A DNA stretch of 64,000 bases from Streptomyces sp. NBC_00483 (GTDB lineage: Bacteria > Actinomycetota > Actinomycetes > Streptomycetales > Streptomycetaceae): positions 3,844,001 to 3,908,000 of the forward strand of contig NZ_CP107880.1 of assembly GCF_036013745.1 (NCBI RefSeq), read 5' to 3'. Below, in pieces: positions 42,757 to 52,886 of the stretch. Every line of letters starts with the position of its first letter. Positions within the stretch are counted from its first letter, which is position 1. Below the pieces are notes generated by a model. That model searched no databases. It saw nothing but the letters and a program-made list of their open reading frames with translations, and had not been told where the DNA came from. The translations under genes and the position numbers were made by a program.

Positions 42757-45700
42757 TCACGTCGAAGAGCTGACCTCGTCGGCCTCCACCGGCTCCCCCA
42801 GGAACGTCTGCCACAACGCGGCGTACTTCCCGCCCAGTTGCAGCAGCTCGTCGTGGGTGCCGTCCTCCGCGACGCGTCCGTGGTCCATCACGACCACCCG
42901 GTCCGCGCGGGCCGCCGTCGTCAGGCGGTGGGCGACGACCAGGGTGGTGCGCTTGCCGGAGATGCGGTCCGTGGCCTGGTTGACCTGGGCCTCGGTGGCG
43001 AGGTCGAGGGCGGCGGTCGCCTCGTCGAGCAGGAGGATGTCCGGGTCGACGAGTTCGGCGCGGGCCAGGGCGATCAACTGGCGCTGTCCCGCGGAGAGGT
43101 TGCGGCCGCGCTCGGCGACCTCGTGGAGGTAGCCGCCGTCGAGCGTCGCGATCATCTCGTGCGCGCCGACCGCCCGGGCCGCCGCCTCCACCTCGGCGTC
43201 GCTCGCGTCGGGCCGCCCGTAGGCGATGGCGTCGCGGACCGTGCCGGGGAAGAGGTAGGCCTCCTGCGGGACGACGCCGAGGCGGTGCCGGTAGCCGGTG
43301 AGGTCGAGTTCGCGCAGGTCGATGCCGTCCGCGGTGACCCGGCCGCCCGTCGGGTCGTAGAACCGGGCGACGAGCTTGACGAGGGTCGACTTGCCCGCGC
43401 CGGTCTCGCCGACGAACGCGACGGTCTGCCCGGCGGGGATCCGCAGCCGTACGTCGCTCAGCGCCACCTCCGGCCGGTCGGCGGACCCGTACGCGAAGTC
43501 GACGTCCTCGAAGGCGATCTCGCCGCGCAGCGACGGTACGTCGCGGGGGCGCTCGGCGTTCTTCGTCGACGTCGGCTCGCGCAGCAGTTCCTGGATGCGG
43601 CCGAGCGAGACGGTGGCCTGCTGGTAGCCGTCGAAGACCTGGGACAGCTGCTGCACGGGCGCGAAGAACAGGTCGATGTAGAGGAGATACGCGACCAGGG
43701 CGCCGGTCGTGAGCGTGCCCGCGTCGATCCGGTGCGCGCCGACCGCGAGGACGGACACCGTCGCCACGGCCGACAGGAGCTGCACGAACGGGAAGTACAC
43801 GGAGATCAGCCACTGGCCGCGGATGCGCGCCTTGCGGTAACTGGCGCTGCCCGCGGCGAACTTCTCGGCGCCGTCCTTCTCGCGCCGGAAGGCCTGCACG
43901 ATCCGCAGCCCGGCCACCGACTCCTGAAGGTCGGCGTTCACGACGGAGATCCGCTCGCGCGCCAGCTCGTACGCCTTGACGCTGGAGCGCCGGAAGAAGA
44001 ACGTCCCGATGATCAGCGGCGGCAGCGTCGCGAAGACGACGAGCGCGAGCTGTACGTCGATCACGAGGAGCGCGACCATGATGCCGAAGAACGTGACGAG
44101 GGAGACGAACGCGGTGACGAGCCCGGTTTGGAGGAACGTCGACAGGGCGTCCACGTCGGTGGTCATCCGGGTCATGATGCGACCCGTCAACTCCCGCTCG
44201 TAGAAGTCGAGTCCGAGCCGCTGGAGCTGGGAGAAGATCTTCAGGCGGAGCGAGTACAGGACCCGCTCGCCGGTCCGTCCCGTCATCCGCGTCTCGCCGA
44301 ACTGCGCGGTCCACTGCACGAGCACCGCGACGAGGCCCAGCGCGGCCGCCGTCCACACCGCGCCGATCGCGAGCTGCGAGACGCCCTCGTCGATGCCGTG
44401 CCGGATGAGGATCGGCAGCAGCAGGCCCATGCCCGCGTCGACGGCGACGAGCGCGAGGCTGATCAGCAGCGGCGCCCGGAAGCCGCGCAGCAGCCGGCGC
44501 AGACCGTACGACTCCTCGGCCGCGACGGCCCGCGTCTCGTCGACGTCGGGGGTGTCGGTGGCCGGCGGCAGCGCGTCGACCTGCGCGAGGAGTTCCGGCG
44601 TCGCGGGCGTTCCGGCGAGCGCGGCGTCCCGCGGCTCGCGGTCGCCCGTCCACAGCCTGGGGGTGACGCCGCGTTCGGCGTCGAACTCCGCGTCGAGTTC
44701 GTCCCGTACGGAGGTGTCCTCCACCGGCTCCCCCGCGGCGGGAGCGGTGTGTCCCGGCGACACCCCGCCCAGCTCGTCGGGGTCGGTGAGCAGGCGCCGG
44801 TACAGCGGCGAGCCCGCCTCCAGCTCCTCGTGCGTGCCGATCGCGGCGAGCCGCCCGCCGTCGAGCACGGCGATCCGGTCGGCGAGGCCGAGGGTGGAGC
44901 GGCGGTGCGCGATGAGCAGCGTCGTACGGCCCGCCATCACGTGTGCAAGCGCCTCGTGGATCTCGTGCTCGACGCGGGCGTCCACGGCGGACGTCGCGTC
45001 GTCGAGGACGAGGAGGCGGGGGTCGGTGAGGATGGCGCGGGCGAGCGCGACGCGCTGGCGCTGGCCGCCGGAGAGGGTGAGGCCGTGCTCGCCGACCTTG
45101 GTGTCGTAGCCCTCGGGCAGCGCGCTGATGAACTCGTGGGCCTGCGCGGCGCGCGCGGCCGTCTCGATCTGCTCCTGCGTCGCTCCCGGGGCGCCGTACG
45201 CGATGTTGGTGCCCACGGAGTCGGAGAACAGGAACGAGTCCTCCGGGACGAGCCCGATCGCGGAGCGCAGGGACGCCGTCGTCAGCTCGCGCACGTCGTG
45301 GCCGCCGACGAGGACGGCGCCGTGCGTGACGTCGTAGAAGCGCGGGAGCAGCAGCGAGACGGTGGACTTGCCGGAGCCGGAGGAGCCGACGACGGCGAGG
45401 GTCTCACCGGCCCTGATCTCCAGGGAGAGGCCGTCGAGGACGGCGTGTTCGGCGTCCGAGTACGTGAAGGACACATCGTCGAACTCGACGGTCGCGGGGG
45501 CGTCCGCGGGCAGTTCCTTCGTGCCGTCCTCGATGCTCGGCTCGGTGTCGATCAGTTCGAGGACGCGCTCGACACCGGCGCGGGCCTGCTGCCCGACGGT
45601 GAGGACGACCGCGAGCATCCGGACGGGCCCGACGAGCTGGGCGAGGTACGAGGAGAACGCGACGAACGTGCCGAGCGTGACCTGCCCGTGCACCGCGAGC

Positions 45701-46494
45701 CAGCCGCCGAGGGCCAGCATGGCGACCTGCCCGAGGGCGGGCACGGCCTGGAGTGCCGGGGTGTACTTCGAGTTCAGCCGGACGGTGCGCAGGCGCCCCG
45801 CGAAGAGCCTGCGGCCGACCGTCTTGAGCTTCCCGGTCTCCTGCTCCTCCTGCCCGAACCCCTTCACGACGCGGACGCCGCTGACGGACCCGTCGACGAC
45901 CCCGGCCACGGCGGCGGCCTGCGCCTGCGCGTACCAGGTGGCGGGGTGCAGCCGGGAGCGGCTGCGCTTGGCGATGAACCAGATGGCGGGGGCGACGGCG
46001 AGCGCGACCAGGGTCAGCGGCGGCGACAGCCACGCCATGATCACCAGGGAGATGACGAAGAGCAGCACGTTCCCGATGGTCATCGGGAGCATGAAGAGCA
46101 GGCTCTGGATCAGCTGGAGGTCACTGGTGGCGCGGCCCACGACCTGCCCGGTCGACAGCTCGTCCTGGCGCCGGCCGTCGAGCCGGGTGATCGACCCGTG
46201 CATCTCGGTGCGCAGATCGTGCTGGACGTCGAGGGCGAGCCGGCCGCCGTAGTAGCGGCGGACGAACGCGAGGACGTAGACGACGACGGCCGCGCCTATG
46301 AGCGCGCCCGCCCAGACGGCCATGGACCGGGAGTGGTTCCCGATCACGTCGTCGATGATCACCTTCGTGATCAGCGGGACGAGCGCCATGACGCCCATGC
46401 CGCCGAGCGAGGCCCCGAGCGCGAGAACGACGTCCTTGGGATGGCGCCATGCGTATCCCGCGAGTCGTTTCGCCCAGCCCCGTTGTTCCGCCAC
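42757..46494 (-). CDS. Fused ABC exporter with two membrane and two ATPase domains
   Basis: 1245 residues holding two complete half-transporters. The first half has [12 protein letters not shown] (Walker A), [16 protein letters not shown] and Walker [13 protein letters not shown], in which Asp replaces the catalytic Glu. The second has [28 protein letters not shown] and [12 protein letters not shown] with the normal Glu. One of the two composite ATP sites is therefore degenerate, as in heterodimeric exporters. It is probably a multidrug or lipid exporter. GTG 46494 is chosen for GGGAGG upstream; a longer start at 46548 is possible. Confidence 0.88.
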   Translation of the reverse strand: MAEQRGWAKRLAGYAWRHPKDVVLALGASLGGMGVMALVPLITKVIIDDVIGNHSRSMAVWAGALIGAAVVVYVLAFVRRYYGGRLALDVQHDLRTEMHGSITRLDGRRQDELSTGQVVGRATSDLQLIQSLLFMLPMTIGNVLLFVISLVIMAWLSPPLTLVALAVAPAIWFIAKRSRSRLHPATWYAQAQAAAVAGVVDGSVSGVRVVKGFGQEEQETGKLKTVGRRLFAGRLRTVRLNSKYTPALQAVPALGQVAMLALGGWLAVHGQVTLGTFVAFSSYLAQLVGPVRMLAVVLTVGQQARAGVERVLELIDTEPSIEDGTKELPADAPATVEFDDVSFTYSDAEHAVLDGLSLEIRAGETLAVVGSSGSGKSTVSLLLPRFYDVTHGAVLVGGHDVRELTTASLRSAIGLVPEDSFLFSDSVGTNIAYGAPGATQEQIETAARAAQAHEFISALPEGYDTKVGEHGLTLSGGQRQRVALARAILTDPRLLVLDDATSAVDARVEHEIHEALAHVMAGRTTLLIAHRRSTLGLADRIAVLDGGRLAAIGTHEELEAGSPLYRRLLTDPDELGGVSPGHTAPAAGEPVEDTSVRDELDAEFDAERGVTPRLWTGDREPRDAALAGTPATPELLAQVDALPPATDTPDVDETRAVAAEESYGLRRLLRGFRAPLLISLALVAVDAGMGLLLPILIRHGIDEGVSQLAIGAVWTAAALGLVAVLVQWTAQFGETRMTGRTGERVLYSLRLKIFSQLQRLGLDFYERELTGRIMTRMTTDVDALSTFLQTGLVTAFVSLVTFFGIMVALLVIDVQLALVVFATLPPLIIGTFFFRRSSVKAYELARERISVVNADLQESVAGLRIVQAFRREKDGAEKFAAGSASYRKARIRGQWLISVYFPFVQLLSAVATVSVLAVGAHRIDAGTLTTGALVAYLLYIDLFFAPVQQLSQVFDGYQQATVSLGRIQELLREPTSTKNAERPRDVPSLRGEIAFEDVDFAYGSADRPEVALSDVRLRIPAGQTVAFVGETGAGKSTLVKLVARFYDPTGGRVTADGIDLRELDLTGYRHRLGVVPQEAYLFPGTVRDAIAYGRPDASDAEVEAAARAVGAHEMIATLDGGYLHEVAERGRNLSAGQRQLIALARAELVDPDILLLDEATAALDLATEAQVNQATDRISGKRTTLVVAHRLTTAARADRVVVMDHGRVAEDGTHDELLQLGGKYAALWQTFLGEPVEADEVSSST

Positions 46495-46552
46495 TCCGTG
46501 CCGCCTCCCGCTCGCCTGACCTCTCGCCCTGAGCTGCCGAAGGGCCAACGCG

Positions 46553-46576
46553 AGCGGGATCGGATTTCATCCCGCT
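46553..46576 (-). terminator. Terminator of the phytase-like gene
   Basis: AGCGGGAT (46553-46560), eight bases, ATCCCGCT (46569-46576), 17 bp beyond the stop codon on the minus strand. Confidence 0.55.
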
Positions 46577-46593
46577 GCAACAATCCGTACGCG

Positions 46594-47619
46594 TCAGTGC
46601 GCGGATACGGTCAGTGAGTAGAAGCGGGTGATCTGGTTCGCGCTCTGGTTGTCGTCGCTCGCGAGGAGCAGGCGGAGGGCGCCGTGCGGGCCGCGGCCCG
46701 CGGACCCCGTGACCGTCATCGCCTCGATGTTGTCGAGCAGCGGGTTGGGCTGGGGCTGGTGGGCGGGGGCGCCGAGCGACGGGCAGTTCGCCAGGTCGGC
46801 GAGGAGCGTCTTGTGGGCGAGGCGGACGCCGGGTTCGGAGCCGGTGAGGGTGTCGCGGCCAAAGACGTCGGTGGCGCCGCGGAGCTCGGCGGCGTACAGC
46901 CGGATCGTGTTGCCGACGCCGCTGGTGAAGCCGCGTTCCAGGACGAGGAGGCGGCCGTCGGGGGCGGCGGTGACCTCGGAGATGCCGAGGTTCGGGTCGG
47001 CGCGGTAGCCGTACTGGGCGGCGGGCGCGAAGGAGCCTGTTGGCGTGCGCCGCCAGGTCTGGAGCCGGTTGACCTCGTCTCCGGTGAGCGGGGACTCCAT
47101 CGAGGCGAGGAGGGTGCGGCCCCCGGGCAGCAGGGTCAGGCCCTCGAAGGAGGCGTTGGCCGTGGCCCGGTCCCGGAGCCGGGCGGGGACCGGGAGGCGG
47201 TCGAGGATGCGGGCGCCCGTGCGGTCGTAGCGGCGGATCGAGGGCTCGGTCTCGGACGTGACGAGGTAGGTGCCGTCGCGGTCGACGACCAGTCCCTCGG
47301 AGTCGAGCGCGGCCCCCTTCTCGTCGGCGAGCGGCGCCACGGAGCGGGGCGCGAGGGTGCGCCCGTCCAGCGTGAACAGGGACGAGCGGTCGGACAGCGC
47401 GGCGAGGCGCCCGCCCCGGTCGGTGGCGAGCGCGGAGATGTTGCCGACGAAGGTGCCGTCGTACGTCGTCTTGTCGAGGGCGTCGGAGTAGCCGGTGATC
47501 GACACGGTCGGGGAGCAGTTCCCCGCCGCCCCGGTGGCGTGCGCCGGTCCGGAGACGGTCAGACAGGCGGCCGACACGGCGACGAGGGCGAGCACGGAGC
47601 GTACTGATCTGCGCGACAT
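46594..47619 (-). CDS. Secreted esterase-like protein of the phytase-like family
   Basis: 341 residues. A signal peptide (SVLALVAVSAACLTVSGPAHA, cleavage near residue 28) leads to a beta-propeller-like protein. Repeated blades contain LDSEGLVVDRDGTYLVTSE, NASFEGLTLLPGGRTLLASME and DNIEAMTVT, the pattern of the phytase-like esterase family (SEG and NxEG turns). Phytase activity is not shown for most members. ATG 47619 precedes a clear signal peptide; the longer reading to 47952 has none in place. It diverges from the GT39 gene. Confidence 0.82.
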   Translation of the reverse strand: MSRRSVRSVLALVAVSAACLTVSGPAHATGAAGNCSPTVSITGYSDALDKTTYDGTFVGNISALATDRGGRLAALSDRSSLFTLDGRTLAPRSVAPLADEKGAALDSEGLVVDRDGTYLVTSETEPSIRRYDRTGARILDRLPVPARLRDRATANASFEGLTLLPGGRTLLASMESPLTGDEVNRLQTWRRTPTGSFAPAAQYGYRADPNLGISEVTAAPDGRLLVLERGFTSGVGNTIRLYAAELRGATDVFGRDTLTGSEPGVRLAHKTLLADLANCPSLGAPAHQPQPNPLLDNIEAMTVTGSAGRGPHGALRLLLASDDNQSANQITRFYSLTVSAH

Positions 47620-47773
47620 GGGGTCACCGTAGAGCGCGGTTGGCGACGCCCGGGCGGACTTTCGCTGAACGGTGTGGGCGGACTTGTCCTGAACGATGCG
47701 GTGCGCGAACCGATGTCCGGTCCGCATCCACAGGTGACACCCAGCTTCACCACAGCCCGCCCCCACCGGGGCC

Positions 47774-50068
47774 GTGCACCGTGCAGTGGTGACCTCCTTG
47801 ACCGAATCGCATTCCCACGCACCCGCACCCCCACCGCCGGTGGACCCGCCGGGCGTGCGCCGCACGCCGCGCTGGTCGCTGCCGGCGCTGCTCGCGATCC
47901 TCGTGCTCGCCGGGGTGCTGTACTCCTGGAACCTGTCGTCGGGCAGCCTCAACAGCTTCTACAGCGCCGCGATCTACAGCGGCACGCAGAGCTGGAAGGC
48001 CTGGTTCTTCGGCTCCATCGACGCGGGCAACTTCCTGACGGTGGACAAGCCGCCGTTCTCGTTGATGGTGATGAGCCTGTCCTGCCGGATCTTCGGCTTC
48101 GGCACCTGGCAGATGATGCTGCCGCAGGTCGCCGCCGGGCTCGGCTCGATCTGGATCCTGCACTCCTCCGTGAAGCGGGTCTGGGGCCACGCGGCGGCGA
48201 TCATCGCCGCCCTCGTCCTCGCCCTGACCCCGATCACGGTCGCCATCAACCGGGACAACAACCCGGACACCCTCCTGGTGCTCCTGATGGTGGGCGGCGC
48301 GGCCCTCGCGCTGCGCGCCACCCGCAACGGCAGGCTGCTCCCGCTGCTCGCCTCCGCGGCGTGCTTCGGTCTGGCCTTCAACACCAAGATGCTGCAGGGC
48401 TACATCGCGCTGCCCGTGGTGTTCGCCGTGTACGTGTACGCGTCCGACCTCGGCTGGGCGAAGAAGGTCCGCAACCTGGTGCTCGCCGCCGTGGTGCTCG
48501 CCGTCTCCAGCCTCTGGTGGGCGACGGCCGTCTCCCTCGTACCGGCCGACAGCCGCCCCTACATCGGCGGCTCGACGGACGGCTCCGCCTGGGACCTGAT
48601 CATGGGCTACAACGGCTTCGGCCGGATCCTCGGCGGCGAGGGCAACGGCGGGGGCGGTGGCGGCGGAGGCGGCGGCTTCTCCGGGACCGCGGGCCTCGGC
48701 CGGCTCTTCAACGACACGCTCGGCGGCCAGATCTCCTGGCTGATCCCGTTCGCGGCGATCGCGCTCGTCGGTGGTCTGGTGCTGTGCGGCCGCGCCAAGC
48801 GCACCGACATCACCCGCGCCGCGCTCGTGCTGTGGGGCGGCTGGCTGCTCCTGCACTACGTCACCTTCGCCACGGCCGAAGGCACCATGCACCCGTACTA
48901 CACGACCGCCGTCGCCCCCGGCATCGCGGCGCTGTGCGGCGGTGGCGGCGTGATGCTGCTGCGCGCCTTCCGTACGGACAAGCGGTGGGCGTGGGTGCTG
49001 CCGGTCGCGCTCGCCGTGACCGGGATCTGGTCGGCGGTGCTGCTGCGGCGCGCCTCCGGCTGGAACAGCTGGCTGTGGCCGGTGATCGCCGTCGTCATGG
49101 CGCTCGCGATCGCGGGTCTGCTGGTCTTCCGTACGTCGACGGGCCGAAAGCTGCGGCTGCTCGCCGTGGCGGTGTCGGCCGCGGTCGTCGCGTCGGTGGC
49201 GGGTCCGGCGGCGTACGCCTCCGCGACGACGTTCTCCTCCTCCGGCGGTGGCGGCGGCATGGGCGGTTCGAACCCGACGGCCGGGCCCTCCACGGGTGGC
49301 GGCATGGGCGGACCCGGCGGTGGCGGCGGTGGCCGCGGCGGCTTCCCCGGCGGCGGCGAGATACCGGGCGGCGGACAGCAGCGGGGCGGCTCCCAGCAGG
49401 GGGGCGGTTCGCAGCAGGGGGGCGGTGAGACGCCCGGTGGCGGTGAGGCGCCCGGTGGCGGTCAGGCGCCCGAGGGCGGCTTCCCGGGTGGCGGCTCCCA
49501 GCAAGGCGGTTCCGAGCAGGGCGGCGGCATGCCGGGTGGCGGCGAGATGCCGGGTGGCCAGGGCTCCGGCAAGCAGGAGTCCGGCTCCGGCAAGCAGGAG
49601 TCCGGCCAACGCGGCGGAGCCACACGCGGCGGCATGGGCGGCGGTGGCATGGGCGGCAACGTCTCCAGCGACCTGATCAAGTACCTGGAGAAGCACCAGG
49701 ACGGCGCCAAGTGGCTGCTCGCGGTGTCCAATTCGCAGTCCGCCGCGCAGGTCATCCTGAGCACCAAGAAGCCCGTCATCTCCATGTACGGCTTCACCGG
49801 CTCCGACAAGGGCATGACCGTCGCCAAGCTCAAGAAGCTGGTCAAGAGCGGCCAGTTGCACTACATCCAGGTCGGCGAGAGCGGCATGGGCGGCGGAATG
49901 GGCGGCGGCAACGACGTCAGCTCCGCGGTCACCAAGTGGGTGAAGAAGCACGGCACGGCGGTGAAGGAGAGCGAGTACACCAAGAGCTCCAAGAGCTCGG
50001 ACAGCTCCTCTTCGTCCTCGTCCTCGTCCTCGTCGCTGTACCGCCTGGACGCGTCCGACGTGAACTGA
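47774..50068 (+). CDS. GT39/ArnT-like membrane glycosyltransferase with a low-complexity C-terminal region
   Basis: 764 residues. About eleven membrane segments carry the family signature FYSAAIYSGTQSWKAWFFGS and DAGNFLTVDKPP near residues 65-95, then NRDNNPDT and TKMLQGY. This places it with the PMT/ArnT-type enzymes that use lipid-linked sugars. A Gly-rich loop (about 290-300) and a long Gly/Gln/Pro repeat region (about 490-630) follow, then a globular domain with WLLAVSNSQSAAQVILSTKK and a Ser run near the end. GTG 47786 or 47789 are possible shorter starts; none has a good ribosome site. Acceptor unknown. Confidence 0.85.
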   Translation: MHRAVVTSLTESHSHAPAPPPPVDPPGVRRTPRWSLPALLAILVLAGVLYSWNLSSGSLNSFYSAAIYSGTQSWKAWFFGSIDAGNFLTVDKPPFSLMVMSLSCRIFGFGTWQMMLPQVAAGLGSIWILHSSVKRVWGHAAAIIAALVLALTPITVAINRDNNPDTLLVLLMVGGAALALRATRNGRLLPLLASAACFGLAFNTKMLQGYIALPVVFAVYVYASDLGWAKKVRNLVLAAVVLAVSSLWWATAVSLVPADSRPYIGGSTDGSAWDLIMGYNGFGRILGGEGNGGGGGGGGGGFSGTAGLGRLFNDTLGGQISWLIPFAAIALVGGLVLCGRAKRTDITRAALVLWGGWLLLHYVTFATAEGTMHPYYTTAVAPGIAALCGGGGVMLLRAFRTDKRWAWVLPVALAVTGIWSAVLLRRASGWNSWLWPVIAVVMALAIAGLLVFRTSTGRKLRLLAVAVSAAVVASVAGPAAYASATTFSSSGGGGGMGGSNPTAGPSTGGGMGGPGGGGGGRGGFPGGGEIPGGGQQRGGSQQGGGSQQGGGETPGGGEAPGGGQAPEGGFPGGGSQQGGSEQGGGMPGGGEMPGGQGSGKQESGSGKQESGQRGGATRGGMGGGGMGGNVSSDLIKYLEKHQDGAKWLLAVSNSQSAAQVILSTKKPVISMYGFTGSDKGMTVAKLKKLVKSGQLHYIQVGESGMGGGMGGGNDVSSAVTKWVKKHGTAVKESEYTKSSKSSDSSSSSSSSSSSLYRLDASDVN
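49250..49660 (+). repeat. In-frame Gly/Gln/Pro-rich low-complexity repeats in the GT39 gene
   Basis: Short units such as GGSQQGG, GGGE(T/A)PGG, GMPGGGEMPGG and SGKQE repeat in frame with little third-base change. That suggests recent slippage or duplication within the coding sequence. Confidence 0.7.
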
Positions 50069-50090
50069 ACCCCGTAACTCCCTCCACCCC

Positions 50091-50121
50091 AAAGACCCCT
50101 GACACCCAGTCAGGGGCCTTT
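50091..50121 (+). terminator. Terminator of the GT39 gene
   Basis: CCCCTGA (50096-50102), loop CACCCAG, TCAGGGG (50110-50116), flanked by AAAG and CCTTT, with a short T run after. Confidence 0.75.
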
Positions 50122-50222
50122 GTCGTCACACAATCGACGCCCGGCATTCACCCAATCCATACGTGTTCATGTCACGCTCCGTTCCACCAAATCAACCCGC
50201 GTAGAACGGACGGACACCCCAC

Positions 50223-51026
50223 ATGCCCGGATTCCACATACGCACCTTCGCCCTCACCACCGCGGCCGTACTGGCCGCCGTCGCCCTCCCCACAGCGACG
50301 GCGACGGCGACCCCGACCACCACCGCGACCACCGCCGCGTACGACGACACGTACTACCAAGACGCGGAAGGCAAGACCGGCACCGCCCTCAAGAGCGCGC
50401 TGCACACGATCATCAGCGACCAGACGAAGCTCTCCTACGACGCGGTCTGGGACGCCCTGAAGGCCACCGACCAGGACCCGGCCAACAGCTCCAACGTGAT
50501 CCTGCTCTACAGCGGCACCTCACGCGCGAAGTCGGCCAACGGCGGTGACAGCGGCGACTGGAACCGCGAGCACGTCTGGGCCAAGTCGCACGGCGACTTC
50601 GGCACCGCGACGGGCCCCGGCACGGACCTGCACCACCTGCGCCCCGAGGACGTCACGGTCAACTCGATCCGGGGCAACAAGGACTTCGACGCGGGCGGCA
50701 GCGCGGTCGCGAACGGCGGCGGCAGCCTCACGGACTCCGACTCGTTCGAGCCGCGCGACGCCGTCAAGGGCGACGTCGCGCGGATGATCCTCTACATGGC
50801 GGTCCGCTACGAGGGCGACGACTCCTTCGCCGACCTCGAACCCAACGACTCCGTGGACAACGGCAGCGCGCCGAACATCGGCAAACTGTCGGTCCTGAAG
50901 AAGTGGAGCGACGAGGACCCGCCGGACTCCTTCGAGCAGAACCGCAACGAGGTCATCTACGACACCTACCAGCACAACCGCAACCCGTTCATCGACCACC
51001 CGGAGTGGGTCGAGTCGATCTGGTAG
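50223..51026 (+). CDS. Secreted endonuclease I family nuclease
   Basis: 267 residues. A signal peptide (TFALTTAAVLAAVALPTATATA) is followed by the endonuclease I (beta-beta-alpha metal) fold. The catalytic WNREHVWAKSHG (about residues 117-128) carries the active His, and TDLHHLRPEDVTVNSIRGN carries the remaining metal ligands. It probably degrades extracellular DNA or RNA for nutrients. It has a plain ACGGACGG-type leader with no strong ribosome site and sits alone behind the GT39 terminator. Confidence 0.9.
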   Translation: MPGFHIRTFALTTAAVLAAVALPTATATATPTTTATTAAYDDTYYQDAEGKTGTALKSALHTIISDQTKLSYDAVWDALKATDQDPANSSNVILLYSGTSRAKSANGGDSGDWNREHVWAKSHGDFGTATGPGTDLHHLRPEDVTVNSIRGNKDFDAGGSAVANGGGSLTDSDSFEPRDAVKGDVARMILYMAVRYEGDDSFADLEPNDSVDNGSAPNIGKLSVLKKWSDEDPPDSFEQNRNEVIYDTYQHNRNPFIDHPEWVESIW

Positions 51027-51077
51027 CCCGATCCCGGGACACCGGGTACCGGTTCAGCCCCGCTCGGACTCGACGGG

Positions 51078-51992
51078 TCAACTCGCCATTACGGAAGCGG
51101 TATTGACCTCGTTGCACGCATCGAGCAGCTTCGCGAGGCGGCGTGACGGCGGGTCGGGGCGTACCGCCAGGTACGTCTGCAGGCCCGGTGCCGTCGCCGG
51201 GTCCGCGAACGGGCGGAAGGCGATCCGGTGCGCGGGCTGCACCGCGGCCTGCGCGGCGAAGTAGACCGTCCAGCTCGCCCGGCCCGCGGCGATGGCGGCC
51301 AGGGTGTCCTGGTCGGTGGTGAACGCGGGGCCCATGACCGGCTCGAAGCCCGCCGCACCGCACGCGTCGACGACCGCGTCGACGAGGTACGGATTGGTGT
51401 CACGGGTCGCGATCCGCAGGGGCAGTTCGGCCAGTTCGGCGAGGGCGACCGTGTCCCGCTCCGCCAGCGGGTGCGCGGCGGGCAGCGCGGCGACCAGGAC
51501 GTCGCGCCACAGCGGCAGCAGTTCGAGCCCGGGCCTCCGGTCCGTGCCGCGCACGAAGGCGGCGTCGAGCTCGCCGTCGCGGACCTGCTGGAGCCGGGAC
51601 GCGGTGGGCCCGCTGACCAGCTCGACCATCAGCTGCGGGGCCCGGTCGGACAGGGCGCTCAGCACGCCGTCCAGGCGGAGTCCGAGGCCCACGCTGGTGC
51701 CGACCCGCAGCGTCGCCTCCTGCTCGGCGCGCACCTCGTCCATCGCCTCGGTCGCCGCCCGCTCGGCCTTCAGGACCGCGCGGGCGTGCGGCAGGAACGC
51801 ACGGCCGGCGTCGGTCAGCGCCACCGAGCGGCTGGTCCGGTCGAACAGCTCCAGGCCGAACTCCCGCTCCAGGCGCCGGATCTGCTGGCTGACGGTCGGC
51901 TGCACGATGTGCAGGCGCTCGGCGGCCCGCCCGAAGTGCAGTTCCTCGGCCACGGCCACGAAGTACTTCACCTGCCGCAGTTCCACAGACAC
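51078..51992 (-). CDS. LysR family transcriptional regulator
   Basis: 304 residues. The N-terminal winged helix is standard (FVAVAEELHFGRAAERLHIVQPTVSQQIRRLE, residues 10-41), followed by the LysR effector domain with LRVGTSVGLGLRLDG and DTNPYLVDAVVDACG. It diverges from two alpha/beta hydrolase genes across an 86-bp gap that holds a CATCAC-N5-GTGATG palindrome (52006-52022) of the T-N11-A type. It probably controls those hydrolases and itself; the inducer is unknown. Confidence 0.9.
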   Translation of the reverse strand: MSVELRQVKYFVAVAEELHFGRAAERLHIVQPTVSQQIRRLEREFGLELFDRTSRSVALTDAGRAFLPHARAVLKAERAATEAMDEVRAEQEATLRVGTSVGLGLRLDGVLSALSDRAPQLMVELVSGPTASRLQQVRDGELDAAFVRGTDRRPGLELLPLWRDVLVAALPAAHPLAERDTVALAELAELPLRIATRDTNPYLVDAVVDACGAAGFEPVMGPAFTTDQDTLAAIAAGRASWTVYFAAQAAVQPAHRIAFRPFADPATAPGLQTYLAVRPDPPSRRLAKLLDACNEVNTASVMAS

Positions 51993-52005
51993 CCCTCGGG
52001 CGATC

Positions 52006-52022
52006 CATCACGATCCGTGATG
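52006..52022. promoter_or_regulatory. LysR-type binding site between the regulator and the hydrolases
   Basis: CATCAC, GATCC, GTGATG, containing T-N11-A. It is 14 bp before the LysR start and 57 bp before the first hydrolase start. Confidence 0.65.
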
Positions 52023-52078
52023 AGTCTAAGAGCGGATCACTCCTTGGTCGACGGCCGTTCGGCCAGTGGAATGGCCGC

Positions 52079-52852
52079 ATGCCTTACGCCACCGCGAACG
52101 ACACGACGCTCCACTACGAGGATCTCGGCTCGGGCCGCCCGCTGGTCTTCCTGCACGGCTGGGGCACCAGCGGCCGGGTGTGGGACGCGCAGGCCGCGGA
52201 CCTGGCCGCCGATCACCGGGTGATCACGCTCGACTGGCGTGGCTGCGGCCGTTCGGACCGGCCCGCGAGCGGCTACACCATCGATCAACTCGCCGATGAT
52301 GCATTGGAGTTCATCGATGTACTGGGGCTGGAGCAGCCCGTTCTGGTCGGTTCGTCGATCGCGGGCGCGTTCGTCATCGAGGCCGCCCTGCGGGCGCCCG
52401 AGCGGATCGGCGCCATCGTCCCGGTGGACTCGGGCGTGCAGCACTTCAGCACGAGGCCCGAGGCCAAGCAGGCGATGGCCGAGCTCGTCGAGGACATGCG
52501 CGCCGACCGTGCGGGCACCCTCGCCGGGTTCGTCCCGCACTGGTACGCGCCCGGGACGAGCGCCGCGCTGATCGAGTGGACGGTCCGGCAGGTCCTCGAC
52601 GCCACGCCCCGCATCGACGGCCTCGCCGCCGACCAGGCCGAGTACGACCCGCGCGAGCGGCTGCCCGCGCTGCGTGTCCCCACGCACTTCCTGCACGGCG
52701 AGCTCGACTCCGAGGTTCCGCTGTCCGTCCCGCGCGAGCTGCTCGGCCTGATCCCCGGCGCCCGTCTGACGGTGATCGAGGGCGCCGGCCACATGGCGCA
52801 GCAGGAGCGACCCGATTCCTTCAACCAGGCGCTGCGTGCGGTCCTGAACTGA
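52079..52852 (+). CDS. Alpha/beta hydrolase
   Basis: 257 residues. The oxyanion motif VFLHGWGTSGRVWD and the nucleophile elbow LVGSSIAGAF (Ser near residue 92) are clear, and GAGHMAQQERP supplies the late catalytic His. The elbow is GSSIAG rather than the usual GHSMGG. It is the first of two hydrolases under the LysR regulator. Substrate unknown; esterases, haloperoxidase-like enzymes and lactonases all share this fold. Confidence 0.87.
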   Translation: MPYATANDTTLHYEDLGSGRPLVFLHGWGTSGRVWDAQAADLAADHRVITLDWRGCGRSDRPASGYTIDQLADDALEFIDVLGLEQPVLVGSSIAGAFVIEAALRAPERIGAIVPVDSGVQHFSTRPEAKQAMAELVEDMRADRAGTLAGFVPHWYAPGTSAALIEWTVRQVLDATPRIDGLAADQAEYDPRERLPALRVPTHFLHGELDSEVPLSVPRELLGLIPGARLTVIEGAGHMAQQERPDSFNQALRAVLN

Positions 52853-52886
52853 CCCGACCGCCCTTTTCCCGTAAAGGAGTTGGACC

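Noticed and set aside
42838..46617. A 1259-residue plus-strand reading frame opposite the ABC exporter
   Set aside because: Its composition is Asp/Arg/Glu/Gly repeats typical of a shadow frame, and the opposite strand has both Walker motif sets in order.
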